64,000 bases of DNA, taken from NCBI GenBank assembly GCA_038209965.1, contig JBBQXF010000004.1:1-64000 (forward strand), in the 5' to 3' direction. A program made the position numbers and the translations under genes. This document shows positions 1-8,018 of the stretch, piece after piece. Each line of letters starts with the position of its first letter. Within the stretch, counting starts at the first letter, position 1. The notes under the pieces were generated by a model that was not told the origin of the DNA, searched no databases, and worked only from the letters and a program-made list of their open reading frames with translations. This DNA is from JALONO01 sp038209965 (GTDB taxonomy: Bacteria; Bacteroidota; Bacteroidia; Cytophagales; Thermoflexibacteraceae).

Positions 1-602
1 ATAAACGCCTGGGCATCGTCCCAGCTCACCTGTTCCACCGGGCACTGGTCGCCGTTTTTGAAGTGGCTCGGATCGCTGCCCATCACGGCCCGCCACAGGG
101 CCTGGGTCACCTCGGTCTCGGCCAGGTGGTAGCCGTCCAGCGTCACCTCGTGGACGGGCCGTTCGTTTTCGTCCCCATCCCCGAAGGTGTCGCCCATCGG
201 GAAGCTGCCGCCCACCACGTAAACCATGGTAAAGCTCACCCCGCCCACGGTCTCGGTGTAGGTGCGAGCCTGGGCCTCCTTGGCCAGTCGGGCTTTTTCG
301 GCTTTCTCGTCGGCGTCACTTTTTATTTTGGCCAGTCGGGCTTTTTCGGCTTTCTCCTCGGCCTCTCTCTTTCCTTTGGCCTCGGCTTCATCTTTTAGCC
401 TACGGTCTTCCAGGGCCGTGTCCAGCCGCTCTTTGAGCCTGACTACCCGGGGGCTGTTGGGGGCATTTCTTTGGGCCACTCGGTACTGGGCCTGGGCCGT
501 GGCCAGCTCGCCCCGGGCCAGGGTGGGGTCAGGCTGGGCCTGGGCAGTGGCCCCGGCGGCCAGCCAGCCCAGCAACAATAAACAACGGAGAAGTGCAGCC
601 AT
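1..602 (-). CDS. Formylglycine-generating-enzyme (FGE/SUMF1) domain protein, 3' end beyond window
   Basis: Only the first 200 codons are visible; the gene runs off the left edge. ATG at 602 is followed by a signal peptide (hydrophobic LLRCLLLLGWLAAGATAQA, probably cut near AQA). Then comes a charged Ala/Lys/Glu-rich coiled coil (about residues 40-125), which includes a duplicated 16-residue unit carrying EKAEKARLAK. From about residue 130 the sequence is the start of an FGE-sulfatase domain: FTMVYVVGGSFPMGD, then ENERPVHEVTLDGYHLAETEVT and CPVEQVSWDDAQAF in order. In Bacteroidota such proteins are often secreted and non-catalytic. The FGE active-site cysteines lie beyond the window, so enzymatic activity cannot be judged. 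Confidence 0.85.
   Translation of the reverse strand, partial: MAALLRCLLLLGWLAAGATAQAQPDPTLARGELATAQAQYRVAQRNAPNSPRVVRLKERLDTALEDRRLKDEAEAKGKREAEEKAEKARLAKIKSDADEKAEKARLAKEAQARTYTETVGGVSFTMVYVVGGSFPMGDTFGDGDENERPVHEVTLDGYHLAETEVTQALWRAVMGSDPSHFKNGDQCPVEQVSWDDAQAF
280..375. repeat. 48-bp tandem duplication inside the FGE-like gene
   Basis: Two adjacent 48-bp units (280-327 and 328-375). The first 29 bases or so are identical and the rest diverges. Because 48 is a multiple of three, it duplicates 16 residues of the coiled-coil linker in frame. Confidence 0.75.
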
Positions 603-692
603 GTTTTTTTTTGCCAAAAATAAGCAAAATGGGGGAAAACTGTTGGCAAAGCGGTTAGCGGTTGCCAAAGTTTGCCGTTGCCCGCCCCGGAA

Positions 693-723
693 CCGTTGGT
701 TATCCGGGGGACACGGACAACGG
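693..723. repeat. Inverted repeat, CCGTTG...CAACGG type
   Basis: CCGTTG at 693-698 pairs with CAACGG at 718-723. An inner TCCG/CGGA pair extends the stem, and GCGG follows the right arm. The outer arms resemble those at 875-930 and 2676-2708. Confidence 0.5.
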
Positions 724-804
724 CGGCACGGAAACCTGAACGCTCCGCACAGGGTGGACAGTGGTGATTGGGAAGAATAAAAGGCCACTATTGTCTTCTG
801 CTGA

Positions 805-858
805 CGAAAGTCGCAGACTTTCGCTCATTTCTTGTGCAAAGTCACAGACTTTGCACAA
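805..858. repeat. Two tandem homologous hairpins with AAAGTC/GACTTT core
   Basis: First hairpin: CGAAAGTC (805-812), loop gca, GACTTTCG (816-823). Second: TTGTGCAAAGTC (832-843), loop aca, GACTTTGCACAA (847-858), a perfect 12-bp stem. Both share the core AAAGTC-nca-GACTTT and differ in the outer stem, with compensating changes. Confidence 0.7.
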
Positions 859-874
859 CGGGGTGAAATTTCCC

Positions 875-930
875 CCGCCGTTGATCGTCCGGGCGGGGGG
901 TGGTCGTCCGTGGGATACGGACAACGGCGG
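875..930. repeat. Inverted repeat, CCGCCGTTG...CAACGGCGG
   Basis: Perfect 9-bp outer arms at 875-883 and 922-930 enclose 38 bases that contain further short complementary GTCC/GGAC-type words. Same outer-arm sequence as neighbouring elements. Confidence 0.6.
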
Positions 931-976
931 CAGTGCGGTGTAAGAGAAGGCGGTGACCGTTACAAGTGCTTTGGGG

Positions 977-1366
977 TTAGGGAGTTCCGTAATAGATCAG
1001 CCCGGCAATCACGAACATGAGCAGCCATTGCCCGAGCATTATAAATTTGTTGGGCAATTTTTTGGAAATCACCAAAGCCAGCAAAAAAGCGAGGCCATAG
1101 ACTGAAAAATAAAGGGTCAATAGTTGTAGAATAAGTAGTTTATCGGTGAAATAAGTAGTAAAGTTAACGAGTGCCAAGCCCACGGTGGCCAACAGGAAAT
1201 CGGCCGAAACGATGTGAAAAGCACCTCTGGCCATCAACCATTTCTCGCGTTTGGGGATGTCCTCGGGGGGCGGTTCTATTGCTCCCAGTTCTCGGTCGCC
1301 CATGAATGTATGGATGGCAAAAGTGAGGAATATCAATCCGTTAGCGATTAGGAGGGGAATGTTCAT
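977..1366 (-). CDS. Small four-TM membrane protein, unknown function
   Basis: 129 residues, ATG at 1366, starting two bases after the stop of the upstream gene, so almost certainly co-transcribed with it. Hydrophobic segments at about residues 4-22, 48-70, 75-97 and 105-125 suggest four helices. A polar loop between the first two contains PPPEDIPKREKW. I do not recognise the family. The operon also holds a cytochrome-b-like membrane protein and a Crp/Fnr regulator, so a membrane redox or respiratory accessory role is possible but only inferred. Confidence 0.7.
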   Translation of the reverse strand: MNIPLLIANGLIFLTFAIHTFMGDRELGAIEPPPEDIPKREKWLMARGAFHIVSADFLLATVGLALVNFTTYFTDKLLILQLLTLYFSVYGLAFLLALVISKKLPNKFIMLGQWLLMFVIAGLIYYGTP

Positions 1367-1368
1367 GG

Positions 1369-1986
1369 TTATTTGGTGGTTAATGTGTGATAACTAGCCG
1401 GGACTTCTACCCCTTTGAACCCGTTGGTAAAGCCGTACCAGATGAGCAAGGCTACCACTCCGCCAACGGCCAAACACCATTTGGCCTGATTGGCGGGCGG
1501 CAATCCAAGCCAATTTTGACGGTTTTTTGAGCGAAAAATAGCCGGAAAATGCCCAAAAAAAGCCACGATGGCGAGCGAATAATAAGGTATGAAAAACAGG
1601 TTGGCCGGAAAAGAGTTTAGCCCCGCTGCCCCGAAATAGAAGTTGGTGTCCAAGTGCAGGAACAGCCGCCCGGCCAAGACGGCGCTTACATGGATGAGCA
1701 AGAAAAAAGCGAGGTAAAGCCCCGTCCAACGTTGTACTGATCCGGGGAAGGTGTTTTTTACTTTTCGCAATGGGTAGAAAAGTGCACTGCCAGAACCGAT
1801 TTGGAGGGCTACCGCACCTAACAGCAAGCCCTCTCCCAGCCAATGCCGATAGCACAGCCGCAAGGTTGCCATGATTTCTTGGTGCTGGCCAATGCCCCCA
1901 ATGCTCGCCAAATGATTGCCCAAATGCAGCACGGCAAAAGCGAAAATAATTGTTCCCGAAAGACGATGGATCTGTCTCATTGACAT
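1369..1986 (-). CDS. Multi-pass membrane protein resembling a b-type cytochrome subunit
   Basis: About 205 residues. ATG codons at 1986 and 1980 are both plausible; an upstream TTG at 1989 is less likely. The N-terminal motif HRLSGTIIFAFAVLHLGNH, with histidines spaced along a membrane helix, recalls haem-ligating helices of SdhC-like cytochromes. A second histidine-bearing helix (LIHVSAVL) and an FFGHFPAIF segment follow, giving about five TM helices. Haem binding is inference from histidine placement only. It lies between a Crp/Fnr regulator gene (51 bases upstream) and the 129-residue membrane protein (2 bases downstream), on one strand. Confidence 0.65.
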   Translation of the reverse strand: MSMRQIHRLSGTIIFAFAVLHLGNHLASIGGIGQHQEIMATLRLCYRHWLGEGLLLGAVALQIGSGSALFYPLRKVKNTFPGSVQRWTGLYLAFFLLIHVSAVLAGRLFLHLDTNFYFGAAGLNSFPANLFFIPYYSLAIVAFFGHFPAIFRSKNRQNWLGLPPANQAKWCLAVGGVVALLIWYGFTNGFKGVEVPASYHTLTTK

Positions 1987-2037
1987 CAATGTTTCGGCAA
2001 AACTGGGGCATCGGGACTCGTCTTCCTTTGATCTGGA

Positions 2038-2631
2038 TCAAATTCGGTTTTTGGGGTTGCGGATCCTGCTCAGGGTCTCCAACGTAATGCCCAAATAGGA
2101 AGCAATGTGGGTCAGCGGTACGCGCTGGGTGATGTCGGGCCGGATCGCCAGCAAATTGTCATATTTCTGTTGGGCGGGCTCGAATTGGATGGAAACGATC
2201 CGCTGCTGCAATTGGAGCATCGTTTTGGTGACGATTATCCGGCCCAACCGTTCAAAATCGTGGTGTTTGTCGGACAGGCGCGCAATGCTTTCCCGCGAGA
2301 TTTCCAACAGCCGGGCTGGCTCGAGCAGCTCGATGAAATGTTGGCTTGGGGCATTGAGGAAAAAGGAGTGGATCGCACTGACAAAAGCGTGCTCAAAAGC
2401 AAACCAATCGGTGATGTCTTTGCCACTTTTCAGGTAAAATGCCCTAGCGCAACCCGTAACCACAAAATAGGTCTTGTTGGAGAGTTGGCCTTCCCGGACC
2501 AATAAAGTGCCTTTGTCCAAGTGCAGTAACCGCGAACATTGTTTGAGATCCGCTGCGCAATGGGGGCTTAGGGGCGAATACTGGTCACCGATCAACTGAA
2601 TGGCGGCTTCAATTTCGGGGAGTGCTTGCAT
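2038..2631 (-). CDS. Crp/Fnr-family transcriptional regulator
   Basis: 197 residues, ATG at 2631. An N-terminal cyclic-nucleotide-binding-like beta-roll covers about residues 25-120 (LHLDKGTLLVREGQ, YFVVTGCARAFY, EISRESIARL). A C-terminal winged helix-turn-helix includes PLTHIASYLGITLETLSRIR. There is no Fnr-type cysteine cluster and no clear cAMP-binding RS motif, as is common for the many Bacteroidota Crp-like paralogues, so the ligand is unknown. It heads a likely three-gene operon with the two membrane proteins downstream and may regulate them or itself. Confidence 0.85.
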   Translation of the reverse strand: MQALPEIEAAIQLIGDQYSPLSPHCAADLKQCSRLLHLDKGTLLVREGQLSNKTYFVVTGCARAFYLKSGKDITDWFAFEHAFVSAIHSFFLNAPSQHFIELLEPARLLEISRESIARLSDKHHDFERLGRIIVTKTMLQLQQRIVSIQFEPAQQKYDNLLAIRPDITQRVPLTHIASYLGITLETLSRIRNPKNRI

Positions 2632-2675
2632 GGGAAGCGATCTTGGGCAGTCGATTGGGCGTTTTGCAAAACCAA

Positions 2676-2708
2676 CCGCCGCTGGCTAGGAATCCTAGAC
2701 AACGGCGG
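2676..2708. repeat. Inverted repeat, CCGCCG...CGGCGG with CTAGGA palindrome core
   Basis: Outer arms CCGCCG (2676-2681) and CGGCGG (2703-2708). The inner arms CTAGGA/TCCTAG leave almost no loop. The right end, CAACGGCGG, matches the elements near 0.7 and 0.9 kb. It lies in the gap between the Crp-like gene and the DUF3857 gene at 2735-4792. Confidence 0.5.
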
Positions 2709-2734
2709 CGGGATCTATTTACTAATTTGGTGGT

Positions 2735-4792
2735 CTATTCCTTGGCCAGCAAGATGACCGCTCGCTCAAACTGCGCTCGGGCATCCGACATTTGGGCAAA
2801 GCTGGCCGCTTTTTCCTTGCTGTAAGAAGCTTTTTTGTAAAACTCAGCTACTTCAATTCTTAGTTTGTCGCCAATCAATTCACAGTGTGTCACAAAACCA
2901 GCCGTTCGGACTCCATTTTCCTCCACAAAAGCTTCATGGGTGAGGGAGGCCAAATTCCTGACCTCATAGCCCGGGGGAATGTTAATCTCGATGGCATAGG
3001 TCTTTTCGCGGCCAAACTCATGTTCCAGGTCGGTGGCCCGGTTGGATTGGGTCGGGGGCGAAGGCTGCAATTGTTCCATCAAAGCCCCGACCTTGACCAG
3101 GATCTGTTCCCCAGCTATTTCGGTCAGCGTGCCTGATTTAAGTTCGGCCATGAGCTCCAAACTTTCCTCACCCGTGGCTTCGTGCGAGTCGCGCACGGCC
3201 AGCGATACCAGTTGGGCCCCTTCGTCACCCTGCTGAACCACTTCGCGCAGGAGCCGGTCTTTTGCTTCCTTGCCCGCAAAATTGTTGATAAAGCGGAGGG
3301 GAACCGCCAAATAACCGGTAAACTGCCTGACCGACCACACATTGGCGCGGTCAAACCCGTCGCGGAAATTGACCGTCAACAAAGTCCGGTCGGTATTGCC
3401 TGCGTAGTCTGCTTCGGGAATATCGCGCACGTCGAAAGAAAAGTTGGACTCCGAGCCAGGTTGGAACAAACTGATAAATAGGCCCGCATTATTGATGTAA
3501 TGATAGGGAACCAAGCCCAAGCCGTATTCCACATGATTGGGGGCCAAGTATTTGTTTAGTTTGGGAAAGTGGAACAGGTAACTTTCCAGGGCGTACCAAG
3601 TTTCAAATTCTTTGTCAAACCGGACATTGGTGCGGTCGGTGGTCAGCACCAGTTCATGCTCAATGTCCGAAAACATAAATAGAATGGCATATAGGCGGAC
3701 AATCTCGGTTTTGCCGGCATACTTGGCCGCCAGTACTTCGGTAACGCTGTTGTGGTGGGCGAAAGCATCGTCATCTTGGCGGATGTTGTTTTTGATGTAG
3801 GCATCAATGGCCCGGATCTTGGATTCTTCGTCGTTGGTCACGCCCTTGAAAACTTGCTGCAGGAGTTTGCCAATGCCTTCCATTTGTCCTTCCTGCAAAT
3901 CTTCATGGAGGTAAATGTTGCTCACCACTTCTTCGGCGGCTTGGCTCCAAGTGTGCAGGCGGGTTGAACTTTCCATCCGGTCATAGGCCAACTTGTAGTC
4001 GATCCGCATCAGGTTGGGTGCGTAATAAGAAAAGTTTTCAATTTGGAGGGCAGGCACTTGCGCCGCCCGGACCAGCAAAGAATTCTTGCCAGGGTAGCGG
4101 TTTTCCAACAGTTGCATTTCCGGGAAACCGTTGTAGCTCCGGGATTCAAAAATGAGGTTGGACGGAGTGATGATCTCAAACTCCACTTGGTTGACGGCAT
4201 TGTTTGACTGGAAAGTCTCCCGGCCAAAATATCTCGGGCTGCGCTCCAAAGTGTACAGGTACTCAATTTCGCCTCCCCGCTCCGCTCCCACAATGGCAAA
4301 GATTTTGAAGGCCCCAACATTCATTGGGTTTTCCAAATCCTTGAAATCATCACTGGAAAGCTCAAAGGATCTGCCATTTGCGTTGATAAACCGGGCTTTG
4401 ATCGTCACTATATTTTGTACATCCTGCAATGGGATGTAAACTTTGCTGTATTGTTGCACCGCTTCATCGGAATTGACCCGGATGATCTTGTGGACGGTTT
4501 CATAAACCTTGAGGTTGTCGGCTTCGTCGTAGAGGTATTCAACCACCCTTTTGTCCTTCAAGGTCAGGGAGTTGTGGTAGCGCTCTTGTCCGCTGGCAGT
4601 GCGGGGGATGTGGGCTGGCTGCCAGTTGTACCGCTCGTGCTCAAAAAGATAAGTAAGCAGGGGATCCTCGCCAAGGGCAACCTTGCGGCCACTGGCCGTC
4701 GAGGGTGCCGCCGCAAAAGGACATAAAGGAACAAGAATACTAGAAACGATGGTGAGTAACAACAAGCTGGCGATGTGGCGTATCGGAGTCAT
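2735..4792 (-). CDS. DUF3857 protein with degenerate transglutaminase-like domain
   Basis: 685 residues, ATG at 4792, overlapping the stop of the upstream DUF3857 gene by one base (TAATG). An N-terminal signal peptide is followed by a DUF3857 domain (YEVHKIIRVN-like block at about 95-260) and a transglutaminase-like region at about 290-420. Where the family has a catalytic Cys in a GxCxDK/GDCKD context, this protein reads YAGKTEIVRLYA and no cysteine is seen, so it is probably not an active transglutaminase or protease. The C-terminal part is beta-rich. Likely periplasmic or surface-associated and co-expressed with its intact paralogue. Substrate unknown. Confidence 0.85.
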   Translation of the reverse strand: MTPIRHIASLLLLTIVSSILVPLCPFAAAPSTASGRKVALGEDPLLTYLFEHERYNWQPAHIPRTASGQERYHNSLTLKDKRVVEYLYDEADNLKVYETVHKIIRVNSDEAVQQYSKVYIPLQDVQNIVTIKARFINANGRSFELSSDDFKDLENPMNVGAFKIFAIVGAERGGEIEYLYTLERSPRYFGRETFQSNNAVNQVEFEIITPSNLIFESRSYNGFPEMQLLENRYPGKNSLLVRAAQVPALQIENFSYYAPNLMRIDYKLAYDRMESSTRLHTWSQAAEEVVSNIYLHEDLQEGQMEGIGKLLQQVFKGVTNDEESKIRAIDAYIKNNIRQDDDAFAHHNSVTEVLAAKYAGKTEIVRLYAILFMFSDIEHELVLTTDRTNVRFDKEFETWYALESYLFHFPKLNKYLAPNHVEYGLGLVPYHYINNAGLFISLFQPGSESNFSFDVRDIPEADYAGNTDRTLLTVNFRDGFDRANVWSVRQFTGYLAVPLRFINNFAGKEAKDRLLREVVQQGDEGAQLVSLAVRDSHEATGEESLELMAELKSGTLTEIAGEQILVKVGALMEQLQPSPPTQSNRATDLEHEFGREKTYAIEINIPPGYEVRNLASLTHEAFVEENGVRTAGFVTHCELIGDKLRIEVAEFYKKASYSKEKAASFAQMSDARAQFERAVILLAKE

Positions 4793-6708
4793 TAATTTTT
4801 AAGTTTGGGATAAATTCTTCTTAATAAAAGGGACTGGCGATACGATGATGACAGGCTCTCGATCATTAAATTCCAGATATTCTGTTGTTCTTTGCTCATG
4901 CGCAGGGTTTTTAAATACAATTGACGGCGCATGATAATTTGACCAAGTTGCTGTTCATATTCGATACTAAAACCAAATTTCTCGTCGGCCATTTTAAGAT
5001 CCGGCGGTATAGAAATTACCTCCCAGCCTTGGGGAACACGGAGCACAGTGACCGATCTATCCACAAACTGATAGGGAAATACTACCTCACTCTGACGATC
5101 AGGGGCAAAGAGGTGGTAATTGTGCCGGCGGTTCAGTTGTAAATTTACGTATAATTCTCCGCCAATAGATTTAGAATAGTCCAATATTTCCGAATTTATT
5201 TCAAAAGAGCCATTTTTGAGGTCGTTGGCTTGAACGGTTCCCGACAGATCACGGCGGTTGAACAAGCGCGAAAGTAGCTTGGCGCTGTCTTGGGCGGTGA
5301 GCAGGGCGGGCCATTCCCCGATGGCATAACCACCCAAGTGCAGGAGTGTTTGCAAGTGGGCAGTGTCACCAGCCAGTTGGATTTCGGTGCTGTCGGCAAA
5401 AAGGTTGACTTGGGCATCCACCACCGGCACCTGCTCAAGTTCAAATTGCTTGGCACTAAGGCTGATCAACGCCTCTTTGCCCTGAATCATGGCACTCGGC
5501 ATACCCAAGGGCAGCCGCGAGTCGGTGGCATCCAGGAAGATCGTTTCTCGGCCAAGCTTCAGGGCAGCGACCATGTGGTTGTCGGCAATGGGAGTGGGGA
5601 TTTGCGCATACTGGTAGGGCAGTTTGCGCGTGCCCACCCAAGCCGGAAAAGCTTGGAGGCCAGATTGGTTGAGCATCGCGACCAATAAGAGGCTCATGTC
5701 TTTGCAGTCCCCATAGCGGCGATAAAGGGTGGTATCGGGCGAGCGCGGGATCAAGCCACCGTAGCCATCTTCAAAGGCAATGTATTGCACATAGGTTTGC
5801 ACCCATTTAAAAATTCTTTCGGCTTTTTTTTGGCTGGTCTTGGCAGTGGCGGTCAAGCTGTCGGTCAATCGCCGGAGGGGAGAAGTTTGGGAAGTAATGG
5901 TCCGGGGGAGCAAGGACGCGTACCATTGGTGCAGGGCCGCCACGTTGGGCAGGCTCGGTGGGTTGGCCAGTTCACTGCTCACGCTGGTTATGTAGGGGAT
6001 CAGGTGGGCGGCCCGGTAGCCCAGTGCCGGGGACTGGGGTTCGTTCTGGTGGGCCGGCACTTCCCTAGCCGACCACTGGTACACCCTCACCCCCTTTTCT
6101 TCGTGCGTGGTAGCTTCCAATTTTTGGCCCAATTGATCCAGATGAAACTGTCCAAAGGCCAAATGGATGGCCGTATCGGCAATGATCTTGAACACTGAGC
6201 TTTCAACGGGAAGCTCGGCCCCAAAATAGTACAAACCCAGAAACCTGGGCTCGGTCAATGTTTCCTCATACTTGAGCACGGTCCGCGACCCGCTTTCAAC
6301 CACTGGAAAAATGAACGACTTTTCTTGATAATCGTCATAAAACACTTCTTGGTTGACCAAATTTTTGGTCACTATCTTTTTGACGGGCAGGGTGTCGTAG
6401 CCACCCTCGTGCGGGACCAGGGTGCAGGCTTGGAGATTGGTCAGTGGGTTGAATTTGGAAAAAACGACCGAGGCATTGCTATGGACATCGGAAAAGGGGC
6501 GCAAATGGAGTACGCAAGATTCATTGTGGGCGCTGGCCAGCACTGCCCCGTCCACCAACTGCAAACGGATGACCCGTTGCTTGCTCAAGTAAACTGCTTT
6601 GTGGTGGGGATGCTGGGCACGCACCTGCAACAACTCCAACAGTTCCGTTTGAGCCTGCAGCCGTAACCCACATACACACAAGATAGACGCAAAAATCAGT
6701 TTGAGCAT
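4792..6708 (-). CDS. DUF3857/transglutaminase-domain protein with intact catalytic triad
   Basis: 638 residues from ATG 6708, which puts the signal peptide (MLKLIFASILCVCGLRLQAQ) at the N-terminus. An in-frame TTG at 6738 is less likely. DUF3857 domain at about 45-220; transglutaminase core at about 290-400 with Cys335 in YGDCKDMS, His378 in DNHMV and Asp393 in FLDATD, the expected Cys-His-Asp order. A beta-rich C-terminal region follows. Exported. Bacteroidota members of this family are uncharacterised; protein cross-linking or peptidase activity are both conceivable. It is translationally coupled to the degenerate paralogue downstream. Confidence 0.88.
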   Translation of the reverse strand: MLKLIFASILCVCGLRLQAQTELLELLQVRAQHPHHKAVYLSKQRVIRLQLVDGAVLASAHNESCVLHLRPFSDVHSNASVVFSKFNPLTNLQACTLVPHEGGYDTLPVKKIVTKNLVNQEVFYDDYQEKSFIFPVVESGSRTVLKYEETLTEPRFLGLYYFGAELPVESSVFKIIADTAIHLAFGQFHLDQLGQKLEATTHEEKGVRVYQWSAREVPAHQNEPQSPALGYRAAHLIPYITSVSSELANPPSLPNVAALHQWYASLLPRTITSQTSPLRRLTDSLTATAKTSQKKAERIFKWVQTYVQYIAFEDGYGGLIPRSPDTTLYRRYGDCKDMSLLLVAMLNQSGLQAFPAWVGTRKLPYQYAQIPTPIADNHMVAALKLGRETIFLDATDSRLPLGMPSAMIQGKEALISLSAKQFELEQVPVVDAQVNLFADSTEIQLAGDTAHLQTLLHLGGYAIGEWPALLTAQDSAKLLSRLFNRRDLSGTVQANDLKNGSFEINSEILDYSKSIGGELYVNLQLNRRHNYHLFAPDRQSEVVFPYQFVDRSVTVLRVPQGWEVISIPPDLKMADEKFGFSIEYEQQLGQIIMRRQLYLKTLRMSKEQQNIWNLMIESLSSSYRQSLLLRRIYPKLKN

Positions 6709-6781
6709 TATGGTCAAGGTCAATGGGGGTCTCGCCAAAAAAGACGGTTGTGCTTCCAGCAGGACGGGGCGGTACGCAGCG

Positions 6782-7294
6782 CTATGCCTGGGCCCCTACC
6801 GACTCGTCTGGAATTACATTCAAGCTCTTGGTTGGGCCAAAACGCTTGATCGATTCTTCGTTGTAGGCTTTGGCGGCTTCCTCAGAAGTAGTAAACACGC
6901 CCAAGTACACCCGTTTGCCTTCGTCGTACAAGACTGCACGGAACTTACTGCCATCGCGGGACACCCCACGGTAGCCGGCAGTACCGCTTTGTTGCCGACG
7001 GAGTTCTGACATGGTCGCCCAATCCAAATTTTCCAACCGGCAATCGAGCTTACTGGCATTGACCATGCGCACAAACAATTTCTTGTCGGTTTCGCCTGGT
7101 TTCCCGATGAACTGATCGGCCAGCAGTTTGTGCATGTAAAGGGTTTGGATCTTGCCAAACCGGGTAAACTGTAGCACAGCGTAACCTGCCGAGTGAAGAC
7201 GCCAGCCATCGGCCAAGTTCTTCTTTTTCAGAAAGCTAAATCCACGACGGCACAGTTTGATCTTCTTGTCGCAGTTGATCAAGTTAATATACAT
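6782..7294 (-). CDS. AP2/ERF-domain protein with degenerate HNH-like N-terminus
   Basis: 170 residues, ATG at 7294. The C-terminal AP2-type DNA-binding domain spans about residues 108-162: GYRGVSRDGSKFRAVL, then KRVYLGVFTTSEEAAKAYNE and a final NVIPDE. The preceding segment (LYMHKLLADQFI, then RMVNASKLDCRLENLDWAT) follows the layout of HNH homing-endonuclease cores (hHxlia..f, then HHxNxNKxDNRxxNLxW.T), but the catalytic histidines are missing (VRMVNA instead of a VHHI-type motif). So it is probably a DNA-binding protein derived from an AP2-HNH mobile endonuclease, not an active nuclease. It stands alone, with an inverted repeat 45 bp upstream. Confidence 0.85.
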   Translation of the reverse strand: MYINLINCDKKIKLCRRGFSFLKKKNLADGWRLHSAGYAVLQFTRFGKIQTLYMHKLLADQFIGKPGETDKKLFVRMVNASKLDCRLENLDWATMSELRRQQSGTAGYRGVSRDGSKFRAVLYDEGKRVYLGVFTTSEEAAKAYNEESIKRFGPTKSLNVIPDESVGAQA

Positions 7295-7339
7295 AGTGAG
7301 TAACCAAGGAAACAGACATTGCTATGACAGACAGACTGG

Positions 7340-7352
7340 GGAGTGTCACTCC
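7340..7352. promoter_or_regulatory. Short perfect dyad upstream of the AP2 gene
   Basis: GGAGTG-T-CACTCC (7340-7352), 46 bases upstream of the AP2-domain gene start, in the 158-bp gap before the thioesterase gene. Position and symmetry would suit an operator, possibly autoregulatory. No direct evidence. Confidence 0.3.
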
Positions 7353-7452
7353 TCAAGGGAATTAAGGCGCAATATATAAAAATAAATGAGAATAAAATGC
7401 TTTTGCGCAAATAAAACTACGTCTGTAAGTTTTTCCCGGAACAATGGTTTTT

Positions 7453-7974
7453 TTAGGCCCGCAATTTATATTCGTGGGCTAGATGCTTGATTCTTTGGTT
7501 GAAATCAACCGTGGCCAGATCTACATTGGGGTAGATAATGGCATGTAAGTATTGGGAGATTTTATCATGATGGGGTATCTTTTTTCCAGTATTTATGTCC
7601 ACATACTTCAGGGTGCTCCAAAGGACCGTTTTGATTTGATGATCGGTCTCATCGCTCATTACATATTCAATCAGGCAGGTATGCTGATCAAAGTGGATGA
7701 CCCGGGAAACTATCGTGACCCATTCCCCGACCAACGCCGAGCGGATGTAGGCTATTTGGTGCTGATAAACGACCCAACCCGCTTCATAATCACTAAAAAC
7801 ATCCAATGGGCGCAAGCCATACAGCTTGGGCACCTGATCTTCGCGGGCATTGAAAAAATAATCAAAATACTTGGCATTGTTCAAATGCTTGAGCGGGTCG
7901 CAATCTTGGAACCGGATAATGGATTGGGACGTGGTTTGCTTAGGGTACTCTTTGTTAGGATCAAAAAGAAACAT
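7453..7974 (-). CDS. Acyl-CoA thioesterase, 4HBT hot-dog family
   Basis: 173 residues, ATG at 7974. The motif IRFQDCDPLKHLNNAKYFDY carries the D-x-D-x(3)-H-x-x-N arrangement of 4-hydroxybenzoyl-CoA thioesterase-type hot-dog enzymes near the N-terminus; a single hot-dog domain fills the protein. Expected to hydrolyse acyl-CoA thioesters in the cytoplasm; chain specificity cannot be read from sequence. It is longer than the minimal fold by a C-terminal helix (FNQRIKHLAHEYKLRA). A 44-base gap separates it from the Ldh-family gene upstream. Confidence 0.85.
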   Translation of the reverse strand: MFLFDPNKEYPKQTTSQSIIRFQDCDPLKHLNNAKYFDYFFNAREDQVPKLYGLRPLDVFSDYEAGWVVYQHQIAYIRSALVGEWVTIVSRVIHFDQHTCLIEYVMSDETDHQIKTVLWSTLKYVDINTGKKIPHHDKISQYLHAIIYPNVDLATVDFNQRIKHLAHEYKLRA

Positions 7975-8018
7975 GGTGGAAAAGGGTTAACAAGGTGAAT
8001 ACATATGTCTGGCAGTAA

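Larger units (their letters stand above)
603..976. other. Intergenic region, no gene, rich in hairpins
   Basis: No convincing coding sequence on either strand. The stretch holds at least four inverted repeats, listed separately (693-723, 805-823, 832-858, 875-930). It lies upstream of the FGE-like gene and downstream of the 129-residue membrane protein gene, both on the minus strand. Confidence 0.6.

Noticed and set aside
63..780. Long plus-strand open frames over the FGE-like gene
   Set aside because: They are low-complexity Ser/Phe/Gly-rich translations antisense to a clear FGE-domain gene.
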